Assembly (NCBI GenBank): GCA_029553295.1
Contig: JAKPCK010000135.1
Span: forward strand, 1 to 54,743
Direction: 5' to 3'
DNA length: 54,743 nucleotides
Origin: Deltaproteobacteria bacterium
Lineage (GTDB): Bacteria; Desulfobacterota; Syntrophorhabdia; Syntrophorhabdales; Syntrophorhabdaceae
Both the position numbers and the translations under genes were made by a program. The notes below the pieces were generated by a model. It ran no database searches, was not told the origin of the DNA, and was given only the letters and a program-made list of their open reading frames with translations. Within the stretch, counting starts at the first letter, position 1; each line of letters opens with the position of its first letter. This document shows positions 15,800 through 25,073 of the stretch, piece after piece.

Positions 15800-17536
15800 A
15801 TGTTTGATAAAAATTTGAATGATGTTAAGGGGTTAATACGTGTCTCTGGAGGCGATGAATCGGCATCTATGGTTATAAAAGATGTCCATGTCCTTGATGT
15901 CTTTACTGGCATGCTTTTTAAAGGCAATATCTGGATATACAAAAAGTGGATTGCCTATGTAGGAGATAAAGATGCCAGGATAGGCGAAAATACCCAAGTG
16001 GTAGATGGTAGGGGTTTTGTAGCTGTCCCCGGGTATTTTGATGCCCATGGTCACGCAGACCTTTTTTACAACCCCGCTACTTTTGGAGATGTTGTTATAA
16101 CAACCGGGACAACAACTGTGTTTTCCGATGCCCATGATATGATTAACTCTATCGGGATAGGCGGTTTTGAAGAGGTATTGAAAAGGAATGAGGAGTTTGC
16201 ATTGAAATATATATGGGGTGTCCCTGCTGCATACCCCCCCTATCCAGAGATAGAAGGCGGCGAGTTTTTTTCTATATACGATATTTGGAGGCTCTTTTCT
16301 ACCTATAAAGAGTGTGTGTCCATAAGCGAGCTTTCACCGTATATAAGGATTTTGAACAATGAGGACAGTATACTGGAGAAGATGCTTTTAGCAAGGTCAC
16401 TGGGAAAAAATATAGAGGGACATACCCTTGGTGCATCTTACGACAGATTGAATGTCCTGGTTGCTGCCGGTATCACATCATGTCATGAATCCATAAGGGA
16501 GAAGGACCTGATAAACAGGGTAAGGCTCGGCCTGTATACCATGATAAGACATAGTTCCATAAGGAGTGATTTTGAAGAACTCTGCCCTGTTATAAAGGAT
16601 ATGCCTGTAGATACGGTTATCCTTGTTACAGATGGTATATTTGCCGGTGACCTTTTGGAAAAGGGCTATATGGATTTTGTCATAAAAGAGGCTATAGACT
16701 ATGGGATAGAGCCAGCCCATGCCATTAGGATGGCAACCATCAATCCTGCAAGGTATTTCAGGCTCGACTATCATTTAGGCAGCATAACACCGGGCAGGAT
16801 AGCGGACATACTGCTCCTGGAGGATATAAAAAAACCCACACCTGTTAAGGTTATAGAAAGAGGCAGGGTAGTTGCAGAAAATGGTGTTTTATTGAGAGGG
16901 CCATCGCATTTTCCTTTGATAAAAAATACATATAATCCTTATACATTTGACCATGTGGATGAAGACGAGTTTTCTGTGGGTTGGCACAATGAAGAGAAGA
17001 TACCTGTTATAGATATTATAGACAGGACAGTTACAAAGAGGTTGGATATAGTGCCCGCAATAGAAGATGGTTGTATTGTTGCAGACAGTAAAAAGGATAT
17101 AATGAAGATATGCTATACGAGGAGGGAGAAAAAGAAGTGGGGTAAGGGATTTGTAAGGGGTATAGGGGCATCTATAGGAGGTATTGCCACAACTGTTGCC
17201 CATGAGACCCATGGTCTACTCGTGATGGGTCTCGATGATACAGATATGGCCACTGCTGCCAATAGAGTATTGGAGATGGGTGGTGGTATTGTGCTCGTTG
17301 ATAAAGGGGAGGTCATTGATTTGCTTTCCCTGCCCAACGGTGCTATTATGTCAGACCTGAGTATAGAGGAGTTGGCCCTAAAGTTGGTAGATGTGAACAA
17401 TACCATAAGAAAAAGGGGCAGCAGCCTTGATGACCCTTTATGGACACTGGGCTTTCTGACCTTTACCTCAATAGTTGAATTGAGGATAACCGTATCAGGT
17501 GTCTACGATGTGAGAAAAGGAGAGATTGTATTTTGA
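15800..17536 (+). CDS. Adenine deaminase-like metal-dependent amidohydrolase
   Basis: Ade-type adenine deaminases convert adenine to hypoxanthine in purine salvage. The 578-residue length and the domain plan fit: a beta-sandwich, a TIM-barrel amidohydrolase core and a C-terminal Ade-specific domain with G-G-G near residue 495. Metal-site candidates are His83 and His85 in D-A-H-G-H-A-D, His208 in G-H, His229 in S-C-H-E-S and Asp278; the core ends with M-A-T-I-N-P-A-R (311-318). In canonical Ade the residues after H-x-H read I-E-S-S, whereas here they are A-D-L-F. The substrate could therefore differ from adenine. Strong purine-rich Shine-Dalgarno. Its stop overlaps the TTG start of the penicillin-binding protein gene. 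Confidence 0.85.
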   Translation: MFDKNLNDVKGLIRVSGGDESASMVIKDVHVLDVFTGMLFKGNIWIYKKWIAYVGDKDARIGENTQVVDGRGFVAVPGYFDAHGHADLFYNPATFGDVVITTGTTTVFSDAHDMINSIGIGGFEEVLKRNEEFALKYIWGVPAAYPPYPEIEGGEFFSIYDIWRLFSTYKECVSISELSPYIRILNNEDSILEKMLLARSLGKNIEGHTLGASYDRLNVLVAAGITSCHESIREKDLINRVRLGLYTMIRHSSIRSDFEELCPVIKDMPVDTVILVTDGIFAGDLLEKGYMDFVIKEAIDYGIEPAHAIRMATINPARYFRLDYHLGSITPGRIADILLLEDIKKPTPVKVIERGRVVAENGVLLRGPSHFPLIKNTYNPYTFDHVDEDEFSVGWHNEEKIPVIDIIDRTVTKRLDIVPAIEDGCIVADSKKDIMKICYTRREKKKWGKGFVRGIGASIGGIATTVAHETHGLLVMGLDDTDMATAANRVLEMGGGIVLVDKGEVIDLLSLPNGAIMSDLSIEELALKLVDVNNTIRKRGSSLDDPLWTLGFLTFTSIVELRITVSGVYDVRKGEIVF

Positions 17537-19641
17537 AGAGAGGCTTCTTTTTTTATCTTATAACCCTTCTTATCCTGTCCATGGTATTCTTCTCTGTGGG
17601 ATATGCCATATATATCCTAAATGACATACCCTCTGTTAAGGTCCTCAAAGACCTGAAAAATAAGCCTGTATCCACCATATACGGGAATAATGGTCAGGTC
17701 GCATATCTCGTAGTCCCTGACAACAGGATTTTTGTCCCCTTCAACAGGATACCAAAACACGTGAAGGATGCCTTTATAGCCGCCGAGGATGCAGATTTTT
17801 TCAAACATGGTGCAGTGGATTTCATAAGCATATCCAGGGCTTTTATAAAGAATATCATGTACGGAAGGTTTGTCCAGGGAGGCAGCACAATAACCCAGCA
17901 GGTGATAAAGACCCTTATCCTTGGCCCTGAAAAAAGCATTTCAAGAAAGATAAGGGAGGCGATACTGGCTTATAAACTCGAAAACTATTTGACAAAGAAA
18001 GAGATACTGAACCTTTATCTCAATAATGTTTATATGGGTCATGGGGTCTATGGTGTTGAGGCAGCAGCACAGGTCTATTTCGGCAAGCATATCCAGGATG
18101 TGACAAGGGCAGAGGGAGCACTGCTTGCAGGGCTTGTGCAGGCCCCGTCGAGATATACACCCAAAAGGCATCCGGCAAACGCCCGTATGAGATTTGAGTA
18201 TGTTGTAGGTCAGATGTATGAGAAGGGTTTTATAGACAATAAAAAAAGAGACGAGATACTTAAGGAACAGATAGCCATTAGAGAGGACAACGGTGTCTTC
18301 ACAGACAGCTATTTCAAGGACTACATATATCAATATGTGGAAGAGAAACACGGCAAGGGTATATTTTCGAGAAAAGGCCTCAAGATATATGCTACTGTTG
18401 ACCCCACATTACAGAGACTGGCAGAGGATTCCATAAAAAGAGGACTTAACCTGTACGAACAGAGAAAGGGTGAATTCACAGTCCTTTTTCACCTTGAAAA
18501 AAGGAAATGGGATAACTTTATAAAGGAATACCAGAATAACCTCAAATTTTTACGCCTCACAAAGGACAAGGCTTATAACCTGCTCATATCAGAGAGGATT
18601 AAAGATGGCTACAGTGTATATATAGGGAAAGACAAAGGGGTTCTTTCCATGGACACATTTCCGTTTAAACCCGGGGATGTGGTCAAGGGTATATATACAG
18701 GGGCAAATAAAAAAGGTATCCATCAGTTTCAGCCTGTAAGGACCCTTAAGGTAGAGGGTGCCTTGATATGTATGGAGGTCCATACAGGACATGTCCTTGC
18801 CATGGTCGGTGGTAGGGATTTTGAAAAAAGCCCGTATAACAGGGCTGTGGCTGCAAAGCTCCAGTCTGGCAGTGCATTCAAGCCCTTTATTTACCTCACT
18901 GCGCTGAAGAAAGGTTATGACATGGACACATTGATACCGGATGAACCAAGGTCTTATTCTGCAGGTGTTGGTAAATCATGGACACCTAAAAATTATGACG
19001 GCAGGTATGACGGCCAGATTACCATAAAGGATGCAGTAGCATACTCAAAAAATGCAGCAACAGTTCAGCTCCTCGAGACAATCGGCATAGGTCCTGTCAA
19101 AGAGACTATAAGGGATTTGGGTATAGATGCCGACCTTCCAGACAACCTTTCTATAGCCCTTGGGACATCAAATTTATCCCTTCTTGACCTGGTAAGAGGT
19201 TTTTCTGCATTTGCCAACGGTGGTTACAGGATAAAACCTATATTTGTTAAAAAAATAGAGGACTTGGAGGGCAACATCCTTGAGGAGAACAATATAGAGA
19301 AACAGAGGGTCATAGATGAGTCCATAGCATACAAGATGAATATGCTCCTTAAGGGTCCAGTAGAATATGGGACAGCCAAGGGTGCATCAAGGATAGGCTA
19401 TCCCATAGCAGGGAAGACTGGTACAACGAGTAACTATTACGATGCCCTCTTTGTGGGTTATTCCCCTCATATTGCTGCAGGTGTATGGGTGGGGTTCGAT
19501 GCAAGGACATCCCTTGGCAAGGGTGAAAGTGGTGCAAGGCTGTGTCTCCCCATATGGATGACCTTTATGGGTTCTGCATTAAGGCGATACCCTCCGGATG
19601 ATTTTGGTATAACCCAGGATATACAGCCACAAGGTTTTTAA
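17533..19641 (+). CDS. Class A penicillin-binding protein 1A (transglycosylase/transpeptidase)
   Basis: This bifunctional enzyme polymerises and crosslinks peptidoglycan outside the inner membrane. The 702 residues comprise an N-terminal signal anchor (about 5-28) and a GT51 glycosyltransferase domain with the catalytic Glu85 in A-A-E-D and G-G-S-T-I-T-Q-Q (116-123). A linker and a penicillin-binding transpeptidase domain follow, with S-A-F-K (Ser447, Lys450), S-K-N (505-507) and K-T-G (628-630). Start is TTG 17533, overlapping the stop of the adenine deaminase gene by 4 bases, so translation is coupled. dacA, its peptidoglycan-trimming counterpart, lies about 7 kb upstream on the same strand. 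Confidence 0.95.
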   Translation: MKRGFFFYLITLLILSMVFFSVGYAIYILNDIPSVKVLKDLKNKPVSTIYGNNGQVAYLVVPDNRIFVPFNRIPKHVKDAFIAAEDADFFKHGAVDFISISRAFIKNIMYGRFVQGGSTITQQVIKTLILGPEKSISRKIREAILAYKLENYLTKKEILNLYLNNVYMGHGVYGVEAAAQVYFGKHIQDVTRAEGALLAGLVQAPSRYTPKRHPANARMRFEYVVGQMYEKGFIDNKKRDEILKEQIAIREDNGVFTDSYFKDYIYQYVEEKHGKGIFSRKGLKIYATVDPTLQRLAEDSIKRGLNLYEQRKGEFTVLFHLEKRKWDNFIKEYQNNLKFLRLTKDKAYNLLISERIKDGYSVYIGKDKGVLSMDTFPFKPGDVVKGIYTGANKKGIHQFQPVRTLKVEGALICMEVHTGHVLAMVGGRDFEKSPYNRAVAAKLQSGSAFKPFIYLTALKKGYDMDTLIPDEPRSYSAGVGKSWTPKNYDGRYDGQITIKDAVAYSKNAATVQLLETIGIGPVKETIRDLGIDADLPDNLSIALGTSNLSLLDLVRGFSAFANGGYRIKPIFVKKIEDLEGNILEENNIEKQRVIDESIAYKMNMLLKGPVEYGTAKGASRIGYPIAGKTGTTSNYYDALFVGYSPHIAAGVWVGFDARTSLGKGESGARLCLPIWMTFMGSALRRYPPDDFGITQDIQPQGF

Positions 19642-19661
19642 CCCAGGTTGGAGAGGCCTCA

Positions 19662-19697
19662 AAACCCATGGAGTCAGAAAGTCAGACCTTTGGGTTT
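19662..19697. terminator. Weak hairpin between convergent PBP and trmI genes
   Basis: AAACCCA (19662-19668) and TGGGTTT (19691-19697) can pair over a 22-base loop in the 63-base gap between two convergent genes. The short stem and long loop make it a poor intrinsic terminator; position alone favours a terminator role. Confidence 0.25.
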
Positions 19698-19704
19698 CTT
19701 GTCT

Positions 19705-20493
19705 TTATGCTGTGGCTGGGACAGGGGAGGTCGGGTCAAGGAGTTTTCTGGTAAATATAAGGTAACCTGTGTGGGCCACCATCCTGTCAAAGGGCCTTAT
19801 CCTCTCGCTTACTGTCTTGTATCTTCTTAACAGTATCTCTACGACCTCTGTGTCACCAAAACCACCATGGGTATCAAAGGCCCTTAGTATCTCTGATATC
19901 TGGTTTGTAGTGGGGACTATCATGCCAATTAAACCGCTCTCTTTAGCAAAGCCCCATATGTTATCCGTATAGAGCCAGGGTTCCCTCACATCCACAAATA
20001 CAGCATCAAAACCAGAACCGCTGTATTCTGAGACATGGCAGTTTATGACCTCTACATTTTTGTTTTGGCAGAATCTTTCTATGTTCTTCTTTGCGTTTCT
20101 GAAGTGCCTCTCCTCTTTTTCTATGGTAACAATCCTACCTTCAGGTCCTATAAAACTGGAAAGCATAATAGTCAGGGCACCACTGCCAGTGCCCACCTCC
20201 AGCAGATATGAGCCGTATTTTATGTCCATTTTCATACAGATAAAGGCAGCATCCTTGGGGTATATAATCTGGGTATCCCTTTTTACCCCGAACATAATGA
20301 TGTCCTCTAATGTAGGTCTGTATACTTCATATCCTGAGTATCTTTTTCCAAAGGGATTGCCTACGAGTTCTGAAAATGATAGGGTCCCTCCTTTACCGTT
20401 AAATGCCTTGCCTTCCTCAACTCTTTTAAGGTATTTTTTGTCTCTGTGGCATATAAGGACAAGGTCGTTGTTTTCTATCCTATTTTTTGTCAT
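19705..20493 (-). CDS. trmI: tRNA (adenine(58)-N1)-methyltransferase TrmI
   Basis: TrmI installs m1A58 in the T-loop of tRNAs. The sequence has an N-terminal beta domain with N-D-L-V-L-I, the Rossmann SAM motif E-V-G-T-G-S-G-A-L, a V-F-V-D-V acidic motif and the C-terminal R-P-F-D-R-M-V-A-H-T-G-Y-L signature. I prefer ATG 20493 because family members begin shortly before the N-D-L-V-L-I segment. An in-frame GTG at 20520 would add nine residues and overlap the upstream gene by eight bases. It is the last gene of a leftward run headed by ugd. The odd pairing with nucleotide-sugar genes may be simple read-through. Confidence 0.93.
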   Translation of the reverse strand: MTKNRIENNDLVLICHRDKKYLKRVEEGKAFNGKGGTLSFSELVGNPFGKRYSGYEVYRPTLEDIIMFGVKRDTQIIYPKDAAFICMKMDIKYGSYLLEVGTGSGALTIMLSSFIGPEGRIVTIEKEERHFRNAKKNIERFCQNKNVEVINCHVSEYSGSGFDAVFVDVREPWLYTDNIWGFAKESGLIGMIVPTTNQISEILRAFDTHGGFGDTEVVEILLRRYKTVSERIRPFDRMVAHTGYLIFTRKLLDPTSPVPATA

Positions 20494-20512
20494 GTCGATT
20501 TCTTGTCTTATT

Positions 20513-20752
20513 TTAGCCACCCGCAGGACGGGTATAGATTACCCTGTATCTGTCTCTGTCTGCCTGATAGCATACTGTGCAGCCTTTTTCAACGCAATCC
20601 TCGTCCTTGACCTCATCTTCTGATGGTAGGGGCTCCAGTAGCACCTCAAACCCTATCTCTCTATATAACTCCACCATCTCAGAGAGTCGGGGCTCGCATG
20701 CAATAAACCTCTTTTCCCAGCCCTCTTTTATCAACTCTTCTTCCCTTGCCAT
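20513..20752 (-). CDS. Small conserved-looking protein of unknown function
   Basis: A 79-residue acidic protein with no family I can name. It has an N-terminal helical half with E-P-R-L-S-E-M-V-E-L-Y, and then a Cys cluster C-V-E-K-G-C-T-V-C (C-x4-C-x2-C). A basic ending finishes in R-P-A-G-G. The cysteines suggest a small metal site. It starts directly after UDP-xylose synthase (stop and ATG adjacent) and its 3' end runs into trmI, so it is cotranscribed with both. Confidence 0.7.
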   Translation of the reverse strand: MAREEELIKEGWEKRFIACEPRLSEMVELYREIGFEVLLEPLPSEDEVKDEDCVEKGCTVCYQADRDRYRVIYTRPAGG

Positions 20753-21775
20753 CTATCTTGACTTTAACCCCCTTTTTTTCTCCAGGAAATAACCTATTGT
20801 TTTCTCAAGGCCTTCTTTCAGATGTACCCTGGGCTCCCATTTCAGATATTTTTTTGCCTTTGATATATCAGGACACCTTCTCTTTGGGTCATCCTCAGGG
20901 AGTTTTTCAAATACAATCTCAGACCTTGACCCTGTCATATCAATGATATTCTTGGCTATCTCGAGGATGGATACCTCGTGGGGGTTACCGAGATTTATAG
21001 GGCCTGGAAATCCTGAGAGATAAGGCTTTGTATAGTCTCTACCCCTTTTCTGCGACCCTGTCTCGTAATCCATCATCCTTATCATGCCCTCAATCATATC
21101 ATCTATATAGCAGAAGGACCTCGTCTGCATCCCATCGCCGTATATGGTAATTGGCTGGTTATCTATTGCCTGGACTATGAAGTTGCTCACTACCCTGCCG
21201 TCATCAGGCCTCATCCTTGGACCGTAGGTATTAAATATCCGGATTACCTTTATATCCACACTGTTCTGTCTCATATAGTCAAAGAAAAGGGTCTCTGCTA
21301 CCCTTTTCCCCTCATCATAGCAACTCCTCTTTCCAATAGGGTTTACATTACCCCAGTATTCCTCTCTCTGGGGGTGGATCTCAGGGTCACCGTAGATCTC
21401 GCTTGTAGATGCCTGCATAATCCTTGCCTTTACCCTCTTTGCAAGTCCGAGCATATTCAGTGCCCCTAATACATTGACCTTTATGGTCTTGACAGGATTA
21501 TACTGGTAATGGATGGGGCTTGCAGGGCAGGCAAGATTAAAAATCCAGTCTACCTCAAGGAGTATAGGGCTTGTCACATCGTGTCTTATGAACTCAAAAT
21601 TGGGGTGTTTCATTATCCTGCCCATGTTGGCCTTTGTCCCTGTAAAAAAATTGTCAAGGGCAATGACCTCATGACCATCATTTATCAGCCTCTCACATAG
21701 GTGGGAGCCTATAAAGCCTGCACCGCCTGTTACGAGGATTCTCTTTGGTTCATTATAGGTATGGTATCTATACAT
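20753..21775 (-). CDS. uxs: UDP-glucuronate decarboxylase (UDP-xylose synthase)
   Basis: A short-chain dehydrogenase/reductase-fold enzyme of 340 residues that decarboxylates UDP-glucuronate to UDP-xylose using bound NAD. The nucleotide-binding G-G-A-G-F-I-G lies at 17-23, the catalytic S-T-S-E near 123-126, Y-D-E-G-K (Tyr153, Lys157), and [10 protein letters not shown] near 179-188, all UXS-type. Its ATG overlaps the end of ugd by eight bases, so the two successive steps UDP-Glc to UDP-GlcA to UDP-Xyl are translationally coupled. The product probably feeds cell-surface glycan; no glycosyltransferase is adjacent. Confidence 0.92.
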   Translation of the reverse strand: MYRYHTYNEPKRILVTGGAGFIGSHLCERLINDGHEVIALDNFFTGTKANMGRIMKHPNFEFIRHDVTSPILLEVDWIFNLACPASPIHYQYNPVKTIKVNVLGALNMLGLAKRVKARIMQASTSEIYGDPEIHPQREEYWGNVNPIGKRSCYDEGKRVAETLFFDYMRQNSVDIKVIRIFNTYGPRMRPDDGRVVSNFIVQAIDNQPITIYGDGMQTRSFCYIDDMIEGMIRMMDYETGSQKRGRDYTKPYLSGFPGPINLGNPHEVSILEIAKNIIDMTGSRSEIVFEKLPEDDPKRRCPDISKAKKYLKWEPRVHLKEGLEKTIGYFLEKKRGLKSR

Positions 21776-23096
21776 TTTTTCTGCCTATGCATGTGTATCT
21801 GAAACCCAGTTCAGCCATCTTTTTCGGGTTATATTGATTTCTACCATCAAAGATAACCGGGGACCTCATAAGCGTCTTCATCTTTTCAAAGTCCGGCTCC
21901 CTGAAAGATAGCCATTCTGTAATAAGGACGAGACAGTCTGCGTCTTTTAAGACCTCATACTGGTTTGCACCAAAGTTTATATTCTTATTGCCTTTAAATA
22001 TCCCACGGGCAACCTCCATGGCCTTGGGGTCGAAGAGGTTGCAGATGCCACCGCCTCTGGCAAGGGTATCTACTATGTATATAGCCGGGGCCTCCCGCAT
22101 GTCATCTGTGTTGGGTTTAAAGGCAAGCCCCCAGATGGCAAATCTCTTACCCTTGATGTTATTGTTATAAAAATTGAGTATCTTCTCGGTAAAGACAACC
22201 CTCTGCTCCTCATTTACCTTCATTACATCTTCCAGTATGGTTGGTGTGTATCCGTAGTTCTGGGATGTCTTTATCAATGCCCTTACATCCTTGGGGAAGC
22301 ATGAACCGCCAAAACCTACGCCAGGAAAAAGGAATTTAGGCCCTATCCTTGAGTCACTCCCAATACCCCTCATAACCATCATAACATCTGCCCCTACCTT
22401 TTCGCATATATTTGCAATCTGGTTCATAAAGGATATCCTTGTGGCAAGCATGGCATTGGCTGTATATTTTGTCATCTCACTGGACCTTATGTCCATTACG
22501 AGAAAGGGTGCACCTGTCCTTACATATGGGTTATAGAGCTCCCTTAGTATCTCCTCTACCCTGCCGTGCTCAACACCTATTACAACCCTCTCTGGCTTCA
22601 TGCAGTCGTCAACAGCCATACCCTCTTTTAGGAACTCCGGGTTTGATGCAATATCAAAGGGGACATCTACCTTTCTTTCCTCGAGTTCCTTTGCTATGGT
22701 CTCTTTTACCATCTCGCATGTGCCCACAGGTACCGTTGATTTCACCACTACTATCCTGTATTTCTCTATGTATCTACCTATATTTTGTGCAACACTGTGG
22801 ACATATTTTAAATCTGCTGAGCCGTCTTCATCCTGTGGTGTATTGACACATATAAATATAATAAGCCCATGATCAACAGCCTCTTTTATGTCTGTAGAGA
22901 ACCTCAGCCTGCCTTCTTTAAGGTTATTTTTTACGAGCTCCTCCAGCTGGGGCTCATATATGGGTATTATCCCTTTCTTTAATTTTTTTATCTTTTCTTT
23001 ATCAATATCCATACAGACCACATCATTGCCTGTCTCTGCAAAGCATGCGCCTGTAACAAGACCTACGTAACCGACACCTATAACTGATATGTGCAT
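21768..23096 (-). CDS. ugd: UDP-glucose 6-dehydrogenase
   Basis: This NAD-dependent dehydrogenase oxidises UDP-glucose to UDP-glucuronate. The 442-residue protein has the N-terminal Rossmann motif [11 protein letters not shown] (7-17). The catalytic loop [10 protein letters not shown] holds nucleophile Cys266, with K-S-T-V-P-V-G near 119-125. The C-terminal UDP-binding domain has R-E-A-P-A and F-D-P-K-A. Strong GAGGAGGG Shine-Dalgarno. It heads the leftward ugd-uxs-unknown-trmI run and diverges from rimP. Confidence 0.96.
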   Translation of the reverse strand: MHISVIGVGYVGLVTGACFAETGNDVVCMDIDKEKIKKLKKGIIPIYEPQLEELVKNNLKEGRLRFSTDIKEAVDHGLIIFICVNTPQDEDGSADLKYVHSVAQNIGRYIEKYRIVVVKSTVPVGTCEMVKETIAKELEERKVDVPFDIASNPEFLKEGMAVDDCMKPERVVIGVEHGRVEEILRELYNPYVRTGAPFLVMDIRSSEMTKYTANAMLATRISFMNQIANICEKVGADVMMVMRGIGSDSRIGPKFLFPGVGFGGSCFPKDVRALIKTSQNYGYTPTILEDVMKVNEEQRVVFTEKILNFYNNNIKGKRFAIWGLAFKPNTDDMREAPAIYIVDTLARGGGICNLFDPKAMEVARGIFKGNKNINFGANQYEVLKDADCLVLITEWLSFREPDFEKMKTLMRSPVIFDGRNQYNPKKMAELGFRYTCIGRKNV

Positions 23097-23116
23097 ATAC
23101 CCTCCTCTTTTTCATT

Positions 23117-23145
23117 TTTTAACTTGCACAAGCCCTTAAAGTCAA
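23117..23145 (-). promoter_or_regulatory. Predicted promoter of the ugd operon
   Basis: On the minus strand TTGACT (23140-23145) and TTAAAA (23117-23122) are separated by exactly 17 bases, just ahead of the ugd Shine-Dalgarno. Confidence 0.5.
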
Positions 23146-23157
23146 TAAAAATGAGGC

Positions 23158-23186
23158 TTGAAATTGTTTGGTTTTTTGTGTTAGAC
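23158..23186 (+). promoter_or_regulatory. Predicted promoter of the rimP-nusA-infB operon
   Basis: TTGAAA (23158-23163) and TTAGAC (23181-23186) lie 17 bases apart. The predicted start point falls a few bases inside the leader hairpin at 23185-23222, so the transcript would begin with this structure. Confidence 0.4.
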
Positions 23187-23222
23187 TAAAAAATCAAAGT
23201 GGGTAGCACCCGCTTTTTTAGT
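23185..23222 (+). promoter_or_regulatory. Leader hairpin of rimP
   Basis: AAGTGGGT (23197-23204) and ACCCGCTT (23208-23215) form an 8-base-pair stem (one G-T pair) with an AGC loop and a T-run at 23214-23219. The outer ACTAAAAAA (23185-23193) is also fully complementary to TTTTTTAGT (23214-23222). The form resembles the rimP leader known upstream of rimP in many Proteobacteria, which has a terminator-like GTGGG/CCCAC hairpin. It probably attenuates or autoregulates the operon through NusA; this is inference. Confidence 0.5.
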
Positions 23223-23235
23223 TTAAGGACAAATT

Positions 23236-23706
23236 ATGATAGATGAGGCCAAAGAGGCAGTAATAGAAAAGGTAAAAGAATGCCTGATGCCATTGATGGA
23301 TGAATACGGCCTGGAGCTTGTTGACGTAGAGTTTAAATCCTCTGGCAGGAGATGGCTTCTCAGGGTCTTCATAGATAAAAGGGGTGGTGTTGTTTTATCT
23401 GATTGCGAGAATATAAGCAGGGAGCTCAGTTCAATCCTCGATGTAGAGGATTTTATAAAACACCCCTATGTCTTAGAGGTTTCATCACCAGGACTCACAA
23501 GACCCCTTAAGACAAGACAGGATTTTGTGAGGTCCATAGGCAGGATGTGCAGGATTGTGACATCTGAGAAGATAGGCAATAAAAATGAATTCAAAGGTGA
23601 GATTATTGGCGTGGGAGAAGATGGAGTTGAGATTAAAGGAAAAATAGATGTATTTACCATACCAATATATGCTATAAAAAAGGCAAATTTAGAATTAGAC
23701 CTATAA
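23236..23706 (+). CDS. rimP: Ribosome maturation factor RimP
   Basis: RimP assists early 30S subunit assembly. The 156-residue sequence has the N-terminal alpha/beta domain with G-L-E-L-V-D-V-E-F near 24-32. The V-S-S-P-G-L-T-R-P-L motif (about 78-87) joins it to the C-terminal SH3-like domain. It is first in the canonical rimP-nusA-infB order, preceded by the leader hairpin and an AAGGAC Shine-Dalgarno. Confidence 0.95.
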   Translation: MIDEAKEAVIEKVKECLMPLMDEYGLELVDVEFKSSGRRWLLRVFIDKRGGVVLSDCENISRELSSILDVEDFIKHPYVLEVSSPGLTRPLKTRQDFVRSIGRMCRIVTSEKIGNKNEFKGEIIGVGEDGVEIKGKIDVFTIPIYAIKKANLELDL

Positions 23707-23716
23707 TGAGGTAGAT

Positions 23717-25045
23717 ATGGCGTATTTAAATCTAAACTATGTGATAGAACAGGTGGGTAAGGAAAAGGGGATACCCAAGAGTACCCTCACATCTGCCCTT
23801 GAGGAGGCTGTTCTTGCTGCATCAAAGAAAAAATTCGGCGCAAACCTTGAATTAGAGGCAAAATATAATGAAGAACTTGAAGAGATAGAGGTCTTTCAAT
23901 TTAAAACGGTTGTGGAAGAGGTTACAGACCCTGAGAGGGAGATAAGCCTTGAGGAGGCAAGGCAGCAGGACCCCGAGTGCCTACCCGGTGATAAGATAGG
24001 TCTAAAGATGGATACAAAAAAGCTGGGCAGGATCGCTGCACAGACTGCAAAACAGGTAATTATGGAGAAGGTGAGGAATGCGGAGAGCGATGTCATATAT
24101 GACGAATATAAGAATAAAAAGGGGGAGGTTGTCACCGGTGTCATCCAGAGGGTAGAGAAGGGGTTTTACATAGTAAACCTGGGAAAGACAGAGGCAATCC
24201 TGCCTTTTAAAGAGACAATCCCAAACGAGGTCTTCAGGCAGAGGGAAAGGATAAAGGCCTATATCGTAGATGTAGAAAAGAGTCAGAAAAAGGGTTGCGC
24301 AATAACCTTATCGAGGACCCACCCGGGTTTTCTCATCAAACTCTTTGAGCTTGAGGTTCCAGAGATACAGGAGGGTCTTATAAAGATACTAAATGCTGTT
24401 AGAGAACCAGGGGAGAGGGCAAAGATATCTGTACACAGCGAAGACCTTGATGTCGACCCTATTGGAGCCTGTGTTGGTGTTAAAGGCTCAAGGGTTCAGG
24501 CTGTTGTCCAGGAATTACGAGGTGAAAAGATCGATATTATCCCGTACAGTAAAGACCCTACAAAATTTGTATGCAATGCACTGGCCCCTGCAAGGGTCTC
24601 TAAGGTCTACATCAATGAAGATGCCCGGTCAATGGAGATTATTGTAAATGATGACCAGCTGTCCCTTGCCATAGGAAAAAAAGGACAGAATGTAAGGCTT
24701 GCATCTAAATTAACAGGCTGGAGGATAGACATAAGCAGTGAATCAGAGGTAGAAAAGTCATCGAAGAAGGTTATTGATGAGCTTGTGAATACCCTAAAGA
24801 TAAGCGATATAATTGCAAGGATACTCCATGACGAATATCTAAGGGATATCAAAGATATTGCAAAACTTACAGTGGAGGAATTGAACAAGATAACAAGTAT
24901 ATCCTTAGAAGACTGTAAACACATAATAGATAACGCAAAAGCTGCTGTAAAAGATAATGTCGAGCCAGGAAAGGAAACATCATCAGACACAAAATCAGAT
25001 AAAAACAATGGATTGGATAATTTAGAATTTAAGCCAAGAGGCTAA
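23717..25045 (+). CDS. nusA: Transcription termination/antitermination factor NusA
   Basis: NusA binds RNA polymerase and nascent RNA to modulate pausing, termination and antitermination. The 442-residue product has the N-terminal RNA polymerase-binding domain (about 1-125), an S1 domain (about 133-200) and two KH domains (about 200-345) with V-G-V-K-G-S-R-V and the second-KH I-G-K-K-G-Q-N-V-R. A single C-terminal helical repeat (about 365-415) comes before an unstructured charged tail. It keeps the canonical position between rimP and infB. Confidence 0.96.
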   Translation: MAYLNLNYVIEQVGKEKGIPKSTLTSALEEAVLAASKKKFGANLELEAKYNEELEEIEVFQFKTVVEEVTDPEREISLEEARQQDPECLPGDKIGLKMDTKKLGRIAAQTAKQVIMEKVRNAESDVIYDEYKNKKGEVVTGVIQRVEKGFYIVNLGKTEAILPFKETIPNEVFRQRERIKAYIVDVEKSQKKGCAITLSRTHPGFLIKLFELEVPEIQEGLIKILNAVREPGERAKISVHSEDLDVDPIGACVGVKGSRVQAVVQELRGEKIDIIPYSKDPTKFVCNALAPARVSKVYINEDARSMEIIVNDDQLSLAIGKKGQNVRLASKLTGWRIDISSESEVEKSSKKVIDELVNTLKISDIIARILHDEYLRDIKDIAKLTVEELNKITSISLEDCKHIIDNAKAAVKDNVEPGKETSSDTKSDKNNGLDNLEFKPRG

Positions 25046-25073
25046 GCTACAGGAGGAGATTTCTATATAAATC

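Noticed and set aside
21988-22872. Plus-strand frames opposite ugd
   Set aside because: All lie antisense to a clearly real dehydrogenase; none has a start signal or domain.
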